Positions 25,170 to 33,595 of a DNA stretch of 56,727 bases are shown here, piece after piece (positions within the stretch are counted from its first letter, which is position 1; each line of letters starts with the position of its first letter). Source of the DNA: Lachnospiraceae bacterium (lineage in GTDB: Bacteria > Bacillota > Clostridia > Lachnospirales > Lachnospiraceae); NCBI GenBank assembly GCA_017460885.1, contig JAFUAB010000052.1, positions 1 through 56,727 on the forward strand, read 5' to 3'. The notes beneath the pieces are model-generated. The model worked only from the letters and a program-made list of their open reading frames with translations, was not told where the DNA came from and ran no database searches. The position numbers were made by a program, and so were the translations under genes.

Positions 25170-26873
25170 TTACTCAGCTGAATTGAGTTCCTCAAGGATA
25201 GCGGAAACTGTGTCTCCCCACTTCTCCTGATACTCAGCTATGGCATCCTCTGCAGTCTTCTTGCCGGCTACTACTTCGTTCATAAGAGTAGTCTTGTCTA
25301 CTACAAGGTCAGCCTCTACCTCTGTCAGCATCTCGTTGGAGGGTGACTGAGGAGCATCTACACAGTTCTCGGTGAAGAACTTGTTGCCCTCTTCGATAAG
25401 GGGATCGTCATCAACGAAACCATTTGTAAGAGGAGCGATGACAAGCACGGGATCCAGGTGATTCTTCTTCCATACGGAGTTAGGATCGTTGGGAGCCTGC
25501 TTAAGATGGAACTCACCGTCAGCGTACTCATAATCCTTCTTCTTCTCGGGATCATCAGGGTTGGTCGTGAATGTCTCAGCTTTGGTTGACCAGTGAACGT
25601 CCTCTGCGCCATAGGTCCAAAGGGTCTGAACGGTATCGCCGTCAAGCATGGTCTCAAGCAGTGCGTCAAAGATTGCCTGTTCACGAGCGTTGTCGCCGTC
25701 AAGGTCATCGGTGATTACCCAAACGGGAGCCTCACGGTTGAGGTATCCGCCCCAGGTGTCCTTGATCTCCTTGATCGGAGGAAGCTGTACGAGCCTGTCG
25801 TCGCCGAGTTCTGTGTCAACCTCGTTCTTGTCAAGGTTATCGGTCAGGGTACGAAGCCACGTACCTGCCCAGTAGGTGAATACGCCTTCTGAAGTGGTCT
25901 GGTCATTGGAGAACCATTTCTCTCTTGCGGTCTTGGTGGAAGCTTCCTCAGTATCCTTATCGATGACACCGTCAGCATAGCCCTTGGCAAGCCTGGTCAG
26001 TGCATCGATCGTAGCCTGCTCCTGGAAACCGTCTACCCAGGTTCCGTTGTTCTGATAGATTGCCGGATAAGCGCCCTGCCAGAATTCAGGCATGTAGTTG
26101 ATGTAAGGAGCCTCGTCAAGCTTACCGAAGCCGGCAGCGATAACGCCGGTCTGTCCGCCCTGAGTGAAGGCCTGAAGAAGTGCATAATAGTCATCAAAGG
26201 TCTTGATGTCGTCTACGGTCTTGCCTGCCGCATCCAGCCATGACTGCTTGATATAGGTAACGCAGCCGTTGCCGTAAGTAGGCGCGAATCCGTAAAGCTC
26301 ACCGGATGCCGTCTTCATGTTCTCATTGATCGAAGGAAGGGTGATCCTGGACTGGAACTCTGCGTTATCATACGCATCTGCCATGTTCCAAAGGATTCCG
26401 GTGTTCTGATACTGCTTAAACATGGTTGCGCTCATGATGAGTGCGTCGGGATACTGTCCGTCTCCGGGCTGACCCGTGGTAAGGAGCTGGGATACGTTAT
26501 CCTTGTATCCGGAATGCTCGGGCTGATTGATGTGAAGCTTGATCGGATGACCGAGTTTCTCGGAAACAGCTGCTTCCCACTGCTCGATGAAAGCGTCCTG
26601 ACCGCTGTCCACGTTAGCTGTAAGAGTACCGTCTACAGTAATATAAAGATCGGTAAGCTCGTAGCTGCCGGCTGATGCAGTCTCGGCTGCAGCGTCGGAA
26701 GAACCGGACTCAGCTATAGTGTCTGCTGTTTCTGTTGATGTTGTGGTTGTTGAATCGCTGCTGCCACTTGAAGCGGAAGTATCGGATGATCCTGAATCGG
26801 AACTGGATCCGCAGGCTGCAAGAGATACTACCATTGCAGATGACAGAAGGATTGCAAGCAATTTCTTTTTCAT
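25170..26873 (-). CDS. Extracellular oligosaccharide-binding lipoprotein
   Basis: A 567-residue lipoprotein. MKKKLLAILLSSAMVVSLAA then C21 forms a lipobox (SLAAC), followed by a Ser/Thr/Asp linker to about residue 75 and a type I binding-protein fold. WEAAVSEKLGHPIKLHINQPEHS and GQYPDALIMSATMFKQYQN resemble the LplA family that serves LplB/YtcP importers. The start is fixed by TTTAGGAGGG before the ATG; an upstream in-frame extension lacks a site. First gene of the importer operon, divergent from the SDR gene. The 225-bp gap between them holds an inverted repeat and should contain both promoters. Confidence 0.93.
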   Translation of the reverse strand: MKKKLLAILLSSAMVVSLAACGSSSDSGSSDTSASSGSSDSTTTTSTETADTIAESGSSDAAAETASAGSYELTDLYITVDGTLTANVDSGQDAFIEQWEAAVSEKLGHPIKLHINQPEHSGYKDNVSQLLTTGQPGDGQYPDALIMSATMFKQYQNTGILWNMADAYDNAEFQSRITLPSINENMKTASGELYGFAPTYGNGCVTYIKQSWLDAAGKTVDDIKTFDDYYALLQAFTQGGQTGVIAAGFGKLDEAPYINYMPEFWQGAYPAIYQNNGTWVDGFQEQATIDALTRLAKGYADGVIDKDTEEASTKTAREKWFSNDQTTSEGVFTYWAGTWLRTLTDNLDKNEVDTELGDDRLVQLPPIKEIKDTWGGYLNREAPVWVITDDLDGDNAREQAIFDALLETMLDGDTVQTLWTYGAEDVHWSTKAETFTTNPDDPEKKKDYEYADGEFHLKQAPNDPNSVWKKNHLDPVLVIAPLTNGFVDDDPLIEEGNKFFTENCVDAPQSPSNEMLTEVEADLVVDKTTLMNEVVAGKKTAEDAIAEYQEKWGDTVSAILEELNSAE

Positions 26874-26921
26874 TATTTTTACCCTCCTAAAAATTAACCA
26901 GACTTCCCTTGAAATCTGTAC

Positions 26922-26964
26922 CACTATAACGGATTATAAAGCCGTTACGCGATTTATTATAGTG
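26922..26964. promoter_or_regulatory. Nested inverted repeat in the divergent control region
   Basis: cactataa (26922-26929) and ttatagtg (26957-26964) are perfect reverse complements enclosing aacgg and ccgtt. The minus strand also carries TATAAT twice here, so this probably overlaps the importer promoter. No clear -35 was placed. The AraC regulator encoded nearby is a candidate binder. Confidence 0.5.
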
Positions 26965-27098
26965 ATAAAGTTGTTTCCTACATTGCAAAATTTGCTTAAA
27001 CTTGCATTTTTCTTTGCTCTTTTTAGTTAAATATGATTATTATGTGTCATAGTTGTTAATTCAAACTATTCAATTTGAACAAAAACGGAGGAAAAATT

Positions 27099-27965
27099 AT
27101 GTCAGGAATCTTAGACAGCTTCAGACTCGACGGTAAGGTCGCATGGGTGACCGGTGCTTCCTACGGACTTGGATTTGCTTATGCAAAGGCTTACGCAGAG
27201 GCCGGTGCAAAGGTAGTATTTAATGATGTAAATCCCGAGCACTATGAGCGTGGCATGGAAGAGTACAAAAAAGCCGGTATCGACGCATATGGTGCTCTTT
27301 GTGATGTTACCAGGGAAGATCAGGTGCAGCAGTTCGTTAAAGATGTGGAAAAGAACGTCGGTCCCATCGACATCCTGGTAAACAATGCAGGAATCATCAA
27401 GCGTATTCCAATGGTAGAGATGGAACTCAAGGATTGGCAGCTTGTTATCGATATCGACCTTACGGGTCCTTTCATATGCTCCAAGGCGGTCCTGCCTCAT
27501 ATGATGGAGCAGAAGAGCGGCAAGATCATCAACGCCTGTTCAATGATGAGCGAATTCGGACGCGAGACCGTATCCGCATATGCTGCCGCAAAGGGCGGAC
27601 TCAAGATGCTCACCAGAAATATCTGTTCAGAATACGGTCAGTACAATATACAGTGCAACGCCATCGGTCCCGGCTATATAGCCACTCCCCAGACAGCTCC
27701 CCTTAGAGCCAGAGGCGAGGACGGATCCATGAATCCCTTCGACAGATTCATCCGTTCCAAGACTCCCGCACAGCGTTGGGGACACACAGAGGATCTGATG
27801 GGTCTTGCGGTATTCCTTGCTTCACCTGCCTCCGACTTCATCAATGGTCAGGTCATCTATATCGACGGCGGAATCTCGGCCTACATCGGACAGGATCCCA
27901 GCAATCTGGATGAGTCAAAATTCGCAGCAGAGAAGGAAAACGAGGACATAATCGTCAAAGACTGA
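27099..27965 (+). CDS. SDR dehydrogenase (KduD / gluconate 5-dehydrogenase-like)
   Basis: A 288-residue short-chain dehydrogenase. VAWVTGASYGLGFAYAKAY has the TGxxxGxG NAD(P) loop, NNAGI and D in the coenzyme-specificity strand (VVFNDVN) suggest NAD, and NACSMMSE with SAYAAAKGG gives the S-Y-K triad. The C-terminal FLASPASDFINGQVIYIDGG is usual. The ATG at 27099 has GGAGG seven bases before; a TTG eight codons earlier is rejected. Likely roles are KduD (reducing diketo-deoxygluconate to KDG) or a 5-keto-gluconate reductase. It is longer than the other SDR in this window by a C-terminal acidic tail. It diverges from the importer and precedes the AraC gene by 22 bp. Confidence 0.85.
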   Translation: MSGILDSFRLDGKVAWVTGASYGLGFAYAKAYAEAGAKVVFNDVNPEHYERGMEEYKKAGIDAYGALCDVTREDQVQQFVKDVEKNVGPIDILVNNAGIIKRIPMVEMELKDWQLVIDIDLTGPFICSKAVLPHMMEQKSGKIINACSMMSEFGRETVSAYAAAKGGLKMLTRNICSEYGQYNIQCNAIGPGYIATPQTAPLRARGEDGSMNPFDRFIRSKTPAQRWGHTEDLMGLAVFLASPASDFINGQVIYIDGGISAYIGQDPSNLDESKFAAEKENEDIIVKD

Positions 27966-27987
27966 TTTCATGAGGATCATATAGGAT

Positions 27988-28893
27988 ATGCGCGAAAAGC
28001 TTACATCCAACTATGACGACAGACAATATATGGGAGCCGGTGATTTTGAGCTGTACTATTATCAGGACACCGGCCAGAACAAAAGGACGGGACTTCATTC
28101 CCATCCCTACTACGAGTTTTATTTCTTCATAGAGGGTCATGCGGAGGCACAGGTCAAAAAAGAGCATTACATGCTATCTTACGGAGACATCCTGATCGTG
28201 CCTCCCAAGACCTCTCATGGCATTTTTGTCAAGGATTTTGATATTCCGTACAGAAGGTTCGACCTCTGGGTCAGCACCTCGATGTTCAACAGGTTGCTGG
28301 GGATCAGTCATGACTACAGCTATGTTATAGACGAGGCCGTTACCGAGAACCGTCATGTCATCCATACCGACAGGATCACCTTTAATTCCGTTCTTTCCAA
28401 GCTTTTCTTTATAATCGAAGAGGAAAAGGGCAACCGGTTCGGACGCAACACCCAGCTTCAGATCAGCGTAGCGGATCTGATCCTGACCATCAACCGTCTG
28501 GCCAGCGAGCAGTTTTCACCCCACAAGGTTACAAAAGACGCACTCTACCAGAATATCTGTGATTATATCGAGCACAATATCGACGGAAATCTCTCACTTG
28601 ACAACATCGCCGATCACTTTTTCCTGAGCAAATATTACATTTCCCATGTGTTTAAAGATAACATAGGGATTTCCATCCATCAGTACATCGCAAAAAAAAG
28701 GCTCCAGCTCTGCCATGATGCGATCATGGGAGGGGAACCTATTTCACAGGTCTATAATACCTACGGTTTCGACGACTATTCCAGCTTTTACCGCGCATTC
28801 AAAAAAGAATACAGCATGTCTCCGCGCAAGCTCGTGGCACAGTCCAAAATGGACACCTCGGATGCGATGCACCCCGAAGAAAACGAGAGTTAG
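27988..28893 (+). CDS. AraC-family transcriptional regulator
   Basis: A 301-residue regulator. Residues 18-100 are a cupin sensor (GLHSHPYYEFYFFIEGHAEAQV, then GDILIVPPKTSHGI), and residues about 190-285 are the double helix-turn-helix: LSLDNIADHFFLSKYYISHVFKDNIGISIHQYI, then ISQVYNTYGFDDYSSFYRAFKKEYSMSPRKL. The cupin histidines could bind a sugar acid. It is probably co-transcribed with the SDR gene and is the only dedicated regulator in the pectin locus, so it is the best candidate to control the divergent importer operon, usually as an activator. Its ribosome site is weak (ATAGGAT). Confidence 0.9.
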   Translation: MREKLTSNYDDRQYMGAGDFELYYYQDTGQNKRTGLHSHPYYEFYFFIEGHAEAQVKKEHYMLSYGDILIVPPKTSHGIFVKDFDIPYRRFDLWVSTSMFNRLLGISHDYSYVIDEAVTENRHVIHTDRITFNSVLSKLFFIIEEEKGNRFGRNTQLQISVADLILTINRLASEQFSPHKVTKDALYQNICDYIEHNIDGNLSLDNIADHFFLSKYYISHVFKDNIGISIHQYIAKKRLQLCHDAIMGGEPISQVYNTYGFDDYSSFYRAFKKEYSMSPRKLVAQSKMDTSDAMHPEENES

Positions 28894-28926
28894 GGAAAGA
28901 CTTTAATCAGCGTTTCTCTGCAGTCC

Positions 28927-28964
28927 CTCCGTCCGGATCCATCCTCCGAGACGCTCCGACGGAG
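28927..28964. other. Stem-loop between convergent araC-type and SDR genes
   Basis: ctccgtc and gacggag pair over seven bases with a 24-base loop that can form a second small stem. The gap 28894-28994 is otherwise empty. With no T-run it is only a possible bidirectional transcript end. Confidence 0.3.
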
Positions 28965-28994
28965 CATCCCGGAGAAGGGATCATTGCCGGGCTT

Positions 28995-29771
28995 TTACAT
29001 TGCGGTATATCCCCCATCAACGGGAATAATGCTGCCGGTTACGTATGTGGTCCGCGGCGAGGCCAGGAATATTGCCGTGGTATCCAGTTCGCCTTCATTG
29101 CCGTATCTTTCCATCGGGATCATAGTCCTGGCATTTGCCTGGAAAAACTCACTGTCCAGTGTCTCCTTTGTCAGAGGAGTATAGAAATAGCCGGGGCAAA
29201 TGGCGTTTACGGTGATCCCATATCTGCCCCACTCTGCCGCAAGAGCCCTTGTAAGATTTACAACCCCTCCCTTGGCGGCATGATAGGGAGAAGCCGGTGC
29301 CACCTTATTTCCTACCAGTCCGTACATCGATGCAATATTGATCACGCGTCCGTATTTCGCGGGGATCATAGCCTTTTTGGCTGCTGCCCTTGTAACCTTG
29401 AAGCTGCCGAAAAGGTCTATATTGAACTCATTCTCAAACTGCTCATCCGTAATGTCCTCGGCGGGTGCAACAGCGCCTGTTCCGGCATTATTGATAAGGA
29501 TATCGATACGTCCGTATTTCTCTATAACCTGATCGATCGCGGACTCCACGCTTTCCGTATCGGTAATATCGCACCTGATCCCGACTGCCTCCACGCCGTA
29601 TGTATCATGTATCTCCGCAGCTACCTCATCTATCAGATTCTGTCTTCTGGCCATACACACGATCGTTGCACCCTGATTGGCCAGAGCCCTGGCCATCTGC
29701 ACACCAAGTCCGCTGGATGCACCTGTTACGATAGCTACGTTTCCCGTCAGATCAAAATAATTGTTTGTCAT
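28995..29771 (-). CDS. KduD-like SDR dehydrogenase
   Basis: A 258-residue classical SDR: VAIVTGASSGLGVQMARAL (TGxxxGxG at 16-23), INNAGTGA, NIASMYG with the catalytic serine and SPYHAAKGG with Tyr and Lys. AEWGRYGITVNAICPGYF and SIIPVDGGYTAM are typical of 2-deoxy-D-gluconate 3-dehydrogenase and gluconate 5-dehydrogenase. The coenzyme strand reads CMARRQ, where the arginines suggest NADP use, unlike the other SDR. It is 20 bp downstream of the GH31 gene with a strong AGGAGG site. It may be the true KduD or act on a hexonate made from another branch. The specificity is not resolved. Confidence 0.85.
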   Translation of the reverse strand: MTNNYFDLTGNVAIVTGASSGLGVQMARALANQGATIVCMARRQNLIDEVAAEIHDTYGVEAVGIRCDITDTESVESAIDQVIEKYGRIDILINNAGTGAVAPAEDITDEQFENEFNIDLFGSFKVTRAAAKKAMIPAKYGRVINIASMYGLVGNKVAPASPYHAAKGGVVNLTRALAAEWGRYGITVNAICPGYFYTPLTKETLDSEFFQANARTMIPMERYGNEGELDTTAIFLASPRTTYVTGSIIPVDGGYTAM

Positions 29772-29791
29772 TAAATTTTCCTCCTGTAATT

Positions 29792-32065
29792 CTAATCCAC
29801 ATACCGGATGGTATACTTCCTATCCGTCCTGACATCACCGGTAACCTCACCGCCGCGCTTTGTAAATGTTGCCGTAAGTGCAATCTCGTTATTCATGTCG
29901 TAAACAACAGTCGAGGCGGTCTCTCCCTCTTCAAGTCCGTATACGCGCAATTCAGTTCCGTCGGCATAATCGTAATCCGGTCTGTCGTCACGTGCACCTA
30001 TGGCTATGACGGAACCCGGGCGAACAAAGAGCGGTATATCACAATATCCTCTCGTCTCCTTATACCATCTGCCGCCCTCGTATTTCTTTTCCGTGAAAAA
30101 CTCGGTCCAGGTGCCCTCAGGCAGGTAGAACTCCGCTCTGGATTCGTCATTAAAGATCGGTGCCACCAGCAGCGAATCTCCCAGCATAAACTGCTTGTCA
30201 ATATACGGAACATTCCGATCCCCTGTAAACTCCAGTATCATGGCTCTCATGGTCGGTATTCCGGTATGGCTGGTCTCGACGGCGGTCTTATAGATATAAG
30301 GCATCAGCTTTGCCTTCAGCCGTGTGAAAAATCTTACCACATCCACGGCCTCCTCATCATAGAGCCACGGCACTCTGTAGGAGGATGATCCGTGCAGCCT
30401 CGAGTGCGAGGACAGCAGGCCGAAGCCCACCCATCTTTTATATACATCAGGGGTGGATGTCTGTTCAAAGCCTCCTATGTCATGCGCCCAATATCCGAAG
30501 CCTGACATCTGAAGCGAAAGTCCTCCGCGGATGCTTTCCTCCATGGACTCGTAATCCGACCAGCAGTCTCCTCCCCAATGAACGGGGAACTTCTGTCCGC
30601 CTGCGGTGGCCGATCTGGCGAAAAGCATACCCTTACCTTTGCCGAGCCTGCTCTCCATGATATCAAATACCGTTTTATTGTACAGGTATGTGTAATAATT
30701 GTGCATGCGTTTCGGATCGGACCCGTCGTAATACACGACATCATCAACAGGTATCCTCTCGCCGAAATCCGTCTTGATGGCATCCACGCCCATATCAAGC
30801 AGCTCTCCAAGAAAGCCCTGATACCAGCTTACCGCCTCGGGATTCGTAAAGTCAACGAGCGCCATTCCCGGCTGCCACATATCCCACTGCCACACATCTC
30901 CGTTTGTACGGCGTACGAAATAACCCTTTTGCACGCCTTCATCAAAAATATCGTTGCCCTGCGCAATATACGGGTTGATCCATACGCAGATGTTTATACC
31001 CTTCTCCTTGATACGTCTGAGCATGCCGGCGGGATCGGGGAATATCTTTTCATCCCAGGTAAAATCCGTCCAGTGATAATCCCGCATCCAGCAGCAGTCG
31101 AAATGGAATGTCCGAAGCGGGATACCCCTGTCAAGCATTCCGTCGATCATACTCATGACGGTATTTTCGTCATAATTGGTCGTAAAGGATGTGGAAAGCC
31201 ACAGCCCGTAGGTCCACGGTGCCGGCAGTGAGGGCTTACCGGTCAGGTCGGTGTAGCGTACCAGCACATCCTTCATACCCTCACCGGCGATCACATAGTA
31301 GTCAAGGTAGCCGCCCTCAACGGCAAATTCACACTTAACGACGCTGTCCGAGCCGATCTCGAAATCAAATGGTTCCGGGTGGTTCACAAACACTCCGTAG
31401 CCCTTGTCGGAAATGTAAAAGGGGATGTTCTTGTATGCCTGGTCGGTAGAGGTTCCGCCATCCTTATGCTCTATCCTGACGGTCTGTCCGTTCTTGACAA
31501 AGGCTGTAAATCTCTCTCCGCAGCCGTAAATATGCTCATCAACAGTGATCGACAGATTTTCTCTCATATAAGTATCGGCGGTATCCCCTGCCCTGTCATA
31601 GGCCATGCCCTTGTAATCCTTCTTGATACAGGCCAGATCACGGCCCTTCGAAGATGTGATCGGCTTCCATTCCGTATTGCGGGAACCGTCTTTTGATTTG
31701 TAATATCTGAGCGTAAAGGGATACTTATCCACCTCAAGCCGGATATTTCCGCTGGTGATCGTGAGCATTTTTTCATTCTCATCCACATCCAGAGGAAGCT
31801 CATCGGAGAGCTCAAGCTCAAACTCCGGAAGCTTTTTCCTTGCTCCGGTATGATGCCAGGTCTGCAGTCTCATGATCCCCTCCGCGGGAGAAGATATACG
31901 GACAGTAAGATTCACACCTCCGAGAGTATCGCCTTTACCGGTGATATGCGTCGTCGGCACCGTGAGCAGCAGCGCATTGTTCTCCTTTTTTACAAAATAT
32001 ACCTGCGTCGCCGGGAAGCATGTATATCCTTCATCAAATATCCAGCAGCCATTTTCAAATTTCAT
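29792..32065 (-). CDS. Alpha-xylosidase, family GH31 (YicI-like)
   Basis: A 757-residue GH31 enzyme. The N-terminal beta-sandwich runs to about 275, then the barrel with the nucleophile D433 in DAIKTDFGERIPVDD and acid/base D500 in HWGGDCWSDYESMEESIRGG. KTDFGERIP is the YicI type, so alpha-xylosidase acting on xyloglucan-derived isoprimeverose is likelier than alpha-glucosidase. SFHFDCCWMRDYHWTDFTWD-like residues (320-338) also match YicI. No signal peptide. The ATG at 32065 with GGGGGAAAG is preferred to a TTG five codons earlier. The gene is in a unit with the MFS transporter and the KduD-like SDR. Confidence 0.92.
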   Translation of the reverse strand: MKFENGCWIFDEGYTCFPATQVYFVKKENNALLLTVPTTHITGKGDTLGGVNLTVRISSPAEGIMRLQTWHHTGARKKLPEFELELSDELPLDVDENEKMLTITSGNIRLEVDKYPFTLRYYKSKDGSRNTEWKPITSSKGRDLACIKKDYKGMAYDRAGDTADTYMRENLSITVDEHIYGCGERFTAFVKNGQTVRIEHKDGGTSTDQAYKNIPFYISDKGYGVFVNHPEPFDFEIGSDSVVKCEFAVEGGYLDYYVIAGEGMKDVLVRYTDLTGKPSLPAPWTYGLWLSTSFTTNYDENTVMSMIDGMLDRGIPLRTFHFDCCWMRDYHWTDFTWDEKIFPDPAGMLRRIKEKGINICVWINPYIAQGNDIFDEGVQKGYFVRRTNGDVWQWDMWQPGMALVDFTNPEAVSWYQGFLGELLDMGVDAIKTDFGERIPVDDVVYYDGSDPKRMHNYYTYLYNKTVFDIMESRLGKGKGMLFARSATAGGQKFPVHWGGDCWSDYESMEESIRGGLSLQMSGFGYWAHDIGGFEQTSTPDVYKRWVGFGLLSSHSRLHGSSSYRVPWLYDEEAVDVVRFFTRLKAKLMPYIYKTAVETSHTGIPTMRAMILEFTGDRNVPYIDKQFMLGDSLLVAPIFNDESRAEFYLPEGTWTEFFTEKKYEGGRWYKETRGYCDIPLFVRPGSVIAIGARDDRPDYDYADGTELRVYGLEEGETASTVVYDMNNEIALTATFTKRGGEVTGDVRTDRKYTIRYVD

Positions 32066-32098
32066 ATTTCTTTCCCCCAATGCTTTTTTGAATAGAAA

Positions 32099-32138
32099 GA
32101 ACCACCCCCCTGCCAGACATAAGCCAGGGGAATGGTTC
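32099..32138 (-). terminator. Hairpin after the MFS gene
   Basis: Fourteen-base arms (gaaccacccccctg at 32099-32112, caggggaatggttc at 32125-32138) pair with two imperfect positions. On the minus strand a TTTCTATTC tract follows, and a T-run lies in front, so it may limit read-through from the transporter into GH31. Confidence 0.55.
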
Positions 32139-32151
32139 CAAAAAAAGTCTC

Positions 32152-33495
32152 TTATTTCTTGTCAGTCGTAGGCTTTACCAGGAACAGGCAGGCGCACAGC
32201 GCAATGACGTACAGGATGATCGTAAAGATCAGCACGTTCTGATAACCCGTGGGGTTAACGGTGGCGGTATGCGAGGCGCCCTTTTCCATGTAGGTGATGG
32301 TCTCCTCTACACCGGTCCTGCGAACGATCAGCGAGGCAACCTGGTTGCCGGTAAGGCCTGCAAAGGCCCATGCCGAAAGGGTGATGCCGTGGATGGCGCT
32401 TATACTGCCCATTCCGTAGTGGTCGGAAAGCAGCGTCGGCACGTTGGAGAAGCCTCCGCCGTATCCTGCGTTAACGACATATACCAGCGCGAGCACGAGA
32501 ATGGCCAGTGCCATATTGCCCGATCCGGTCTTGATGCCCTGAGTAAGCATTACGAGTCCGGTAAATGCGATCGACAGGATGAAGATCAGCTTGTAGATCG
32601 TGTTCCTGTCCTTCATGGTATCTGCCCATGCGGAGAATCCGAGACGTCCGCCGGCATTGAATATGGCGGAGATGGTCGACAGGATTCCGGCAGCGGCTGC
32701 AAAGCCAAGGCACTTAAATATCATTTTTTCCTGAGAGATCAGAGCCAGGCCGCAGGTGATATTGATGTAGAACATCAGCCAGATTCCGATGTAGTTGGTG
32801 ATCGGACGTGTCTTGAGTGTAGCCATGATGCCGGGCTTTTCACCCTTACCCTGAGGCTCATGCCAGTCAGCAGGCTTGGCCAGGAGCAGGTGACCTACGA
32901 ACATCATTACGAAGTATACGCATCCGAGGATGATGAACATCTTCCAGATTCCGCCTTCTCCGAGTCCCGACAGCATGGATGTCATGATCGGGCTGGCTAT
33001 GGCCTTGGCTGCACCGAAGCCTGCAACGGCAAGTCCGGTTGCGAGGCCCTTACGGTCCTGGAACCAGAGCATGAGCGTCTTGACGGGTGACAGGTATCCG
33101 GTACCCAGACCAACGCCCATAATGAAGCCGTAACTCAGGTAGATTCCGATCAGTGCAACGGGGCTGTGCTGATGAGAACCGCCGTACATAATGAACACGC
33201 CGGTCAGGATCATACCTGCCGCGAAGCAGATCGAAGCGATCAGGGATGATTTATGTATGTCCTTCTCCACGACATTGCCGAGGAAAGCGGCGGACATACC
33301 CAGGAAAAAGATCGCGAAGCTGAATGCCCATTCGGTAGCACCCTTGCTGTATCCGATGTAGTCTGCGATCTCCTGACTGAAAAGCGACCAGCAGTACACG
33401 GTACCGATGCTACAGTGCAAAAGCAGTGCCGGAATAGCCGCGCGGACCCATTTGTTGGTACGCCAGCCGCCGGACCCATTTTTGTTGTCTGACAT
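32152..33495 (-). CDS. OFA-type MFS transporter (oxalate/formate antiporter family)
   Basis: A 447-residue 12-segment MFS permease. LHCSIGTVYCWSLFSQEI in segment 1, GIYLSYGFIMGVGLGTGYLSPVKTLMLWFQDRKGLATGL across segments 4-5, and the second-half GGRLGFSAWADTMKDRN are OFA family hallmarks. The prototype OxlT exchanges oxalate for formate, but many members carry other small acids such as pyruvate, lactate or sugar acids. With GH31 and an SDR downstream, a uronate, ketogluconate or fermentation-acid cargo is possible. Its own promoter lies upstream. The ribosome site GAGAGGAGAA is strong. Confidence 0.88.
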   Translation of the reverse strand: MSDNKNGSGGWRTNKWVRAAIPALLLHCSIGTVYCWSLFSQEIADYIGYSKGATEWAFSFAIFFLGMSAAFLGNVVEKDIHKSSLIASICFAAGMILTGVFIMYGGSHQHSPVALIGIYLSYGFIMGVGLGTGYLSPVKTLMLWFQDRKGLATGLAVAGFGAAKAIASPIMTSMLSGLGEGGIWKMFIILGCVYFVMMFVGHLLLAKPADWHEPQGKGEKPGIMATLKTRPITNYIGIWLMFYINITCGLALISQEKMIFKCLGFAAAAGILSTISAIFNAGGRLGFSAWADTMKDRNTIYKLIFILSIAFTGLVMLTQGIKTGSGNMALAILVLALVYVVNAGYGGGFSNVPTLLSDHYGMGSISAIHGITLSAWAFAGLTGNQVASLIVRRTGVEETITYMEKGASHTATVNPTGYQNVLIFTIILYVIALCACLFLVKPTTDKK

Positions 33496-33552
33496 GATAA
33501 TTCTCCTCTCTTAATAAAACATCAAGAACTTACTTAAAAAGACACAAAGTAT

Positions 33553-33581
33553 ATGATACAACTAATCCGAGGTTTTTTCAA
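33553..33581 (-). promoter_or_regulatory. Sigma-A type promoter for the MFS-GH31-SDR unit
   Basis: Minus strand TTGAAA (33576-33581), a 17-bp spacer, then TATCAT (33553-33558). The leader is about 50 nt to the MFS start. Confidence 0.65.
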
Positions 33582-33595
33582 TCATCACCACTCTT

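Noticed and set aside
27075-27098. Upstream TTG start of the plus-strand SDR
   Set aside because: The ATG at 27099 has GGAGG at the right distance and gives the usual SDR N-terminus.
32269-33090. 273-codon plus-strand open frame over the MFS gene
   Set aside because: Antisense shadow of a 12-segment transporter; no motif and no ribosome site.
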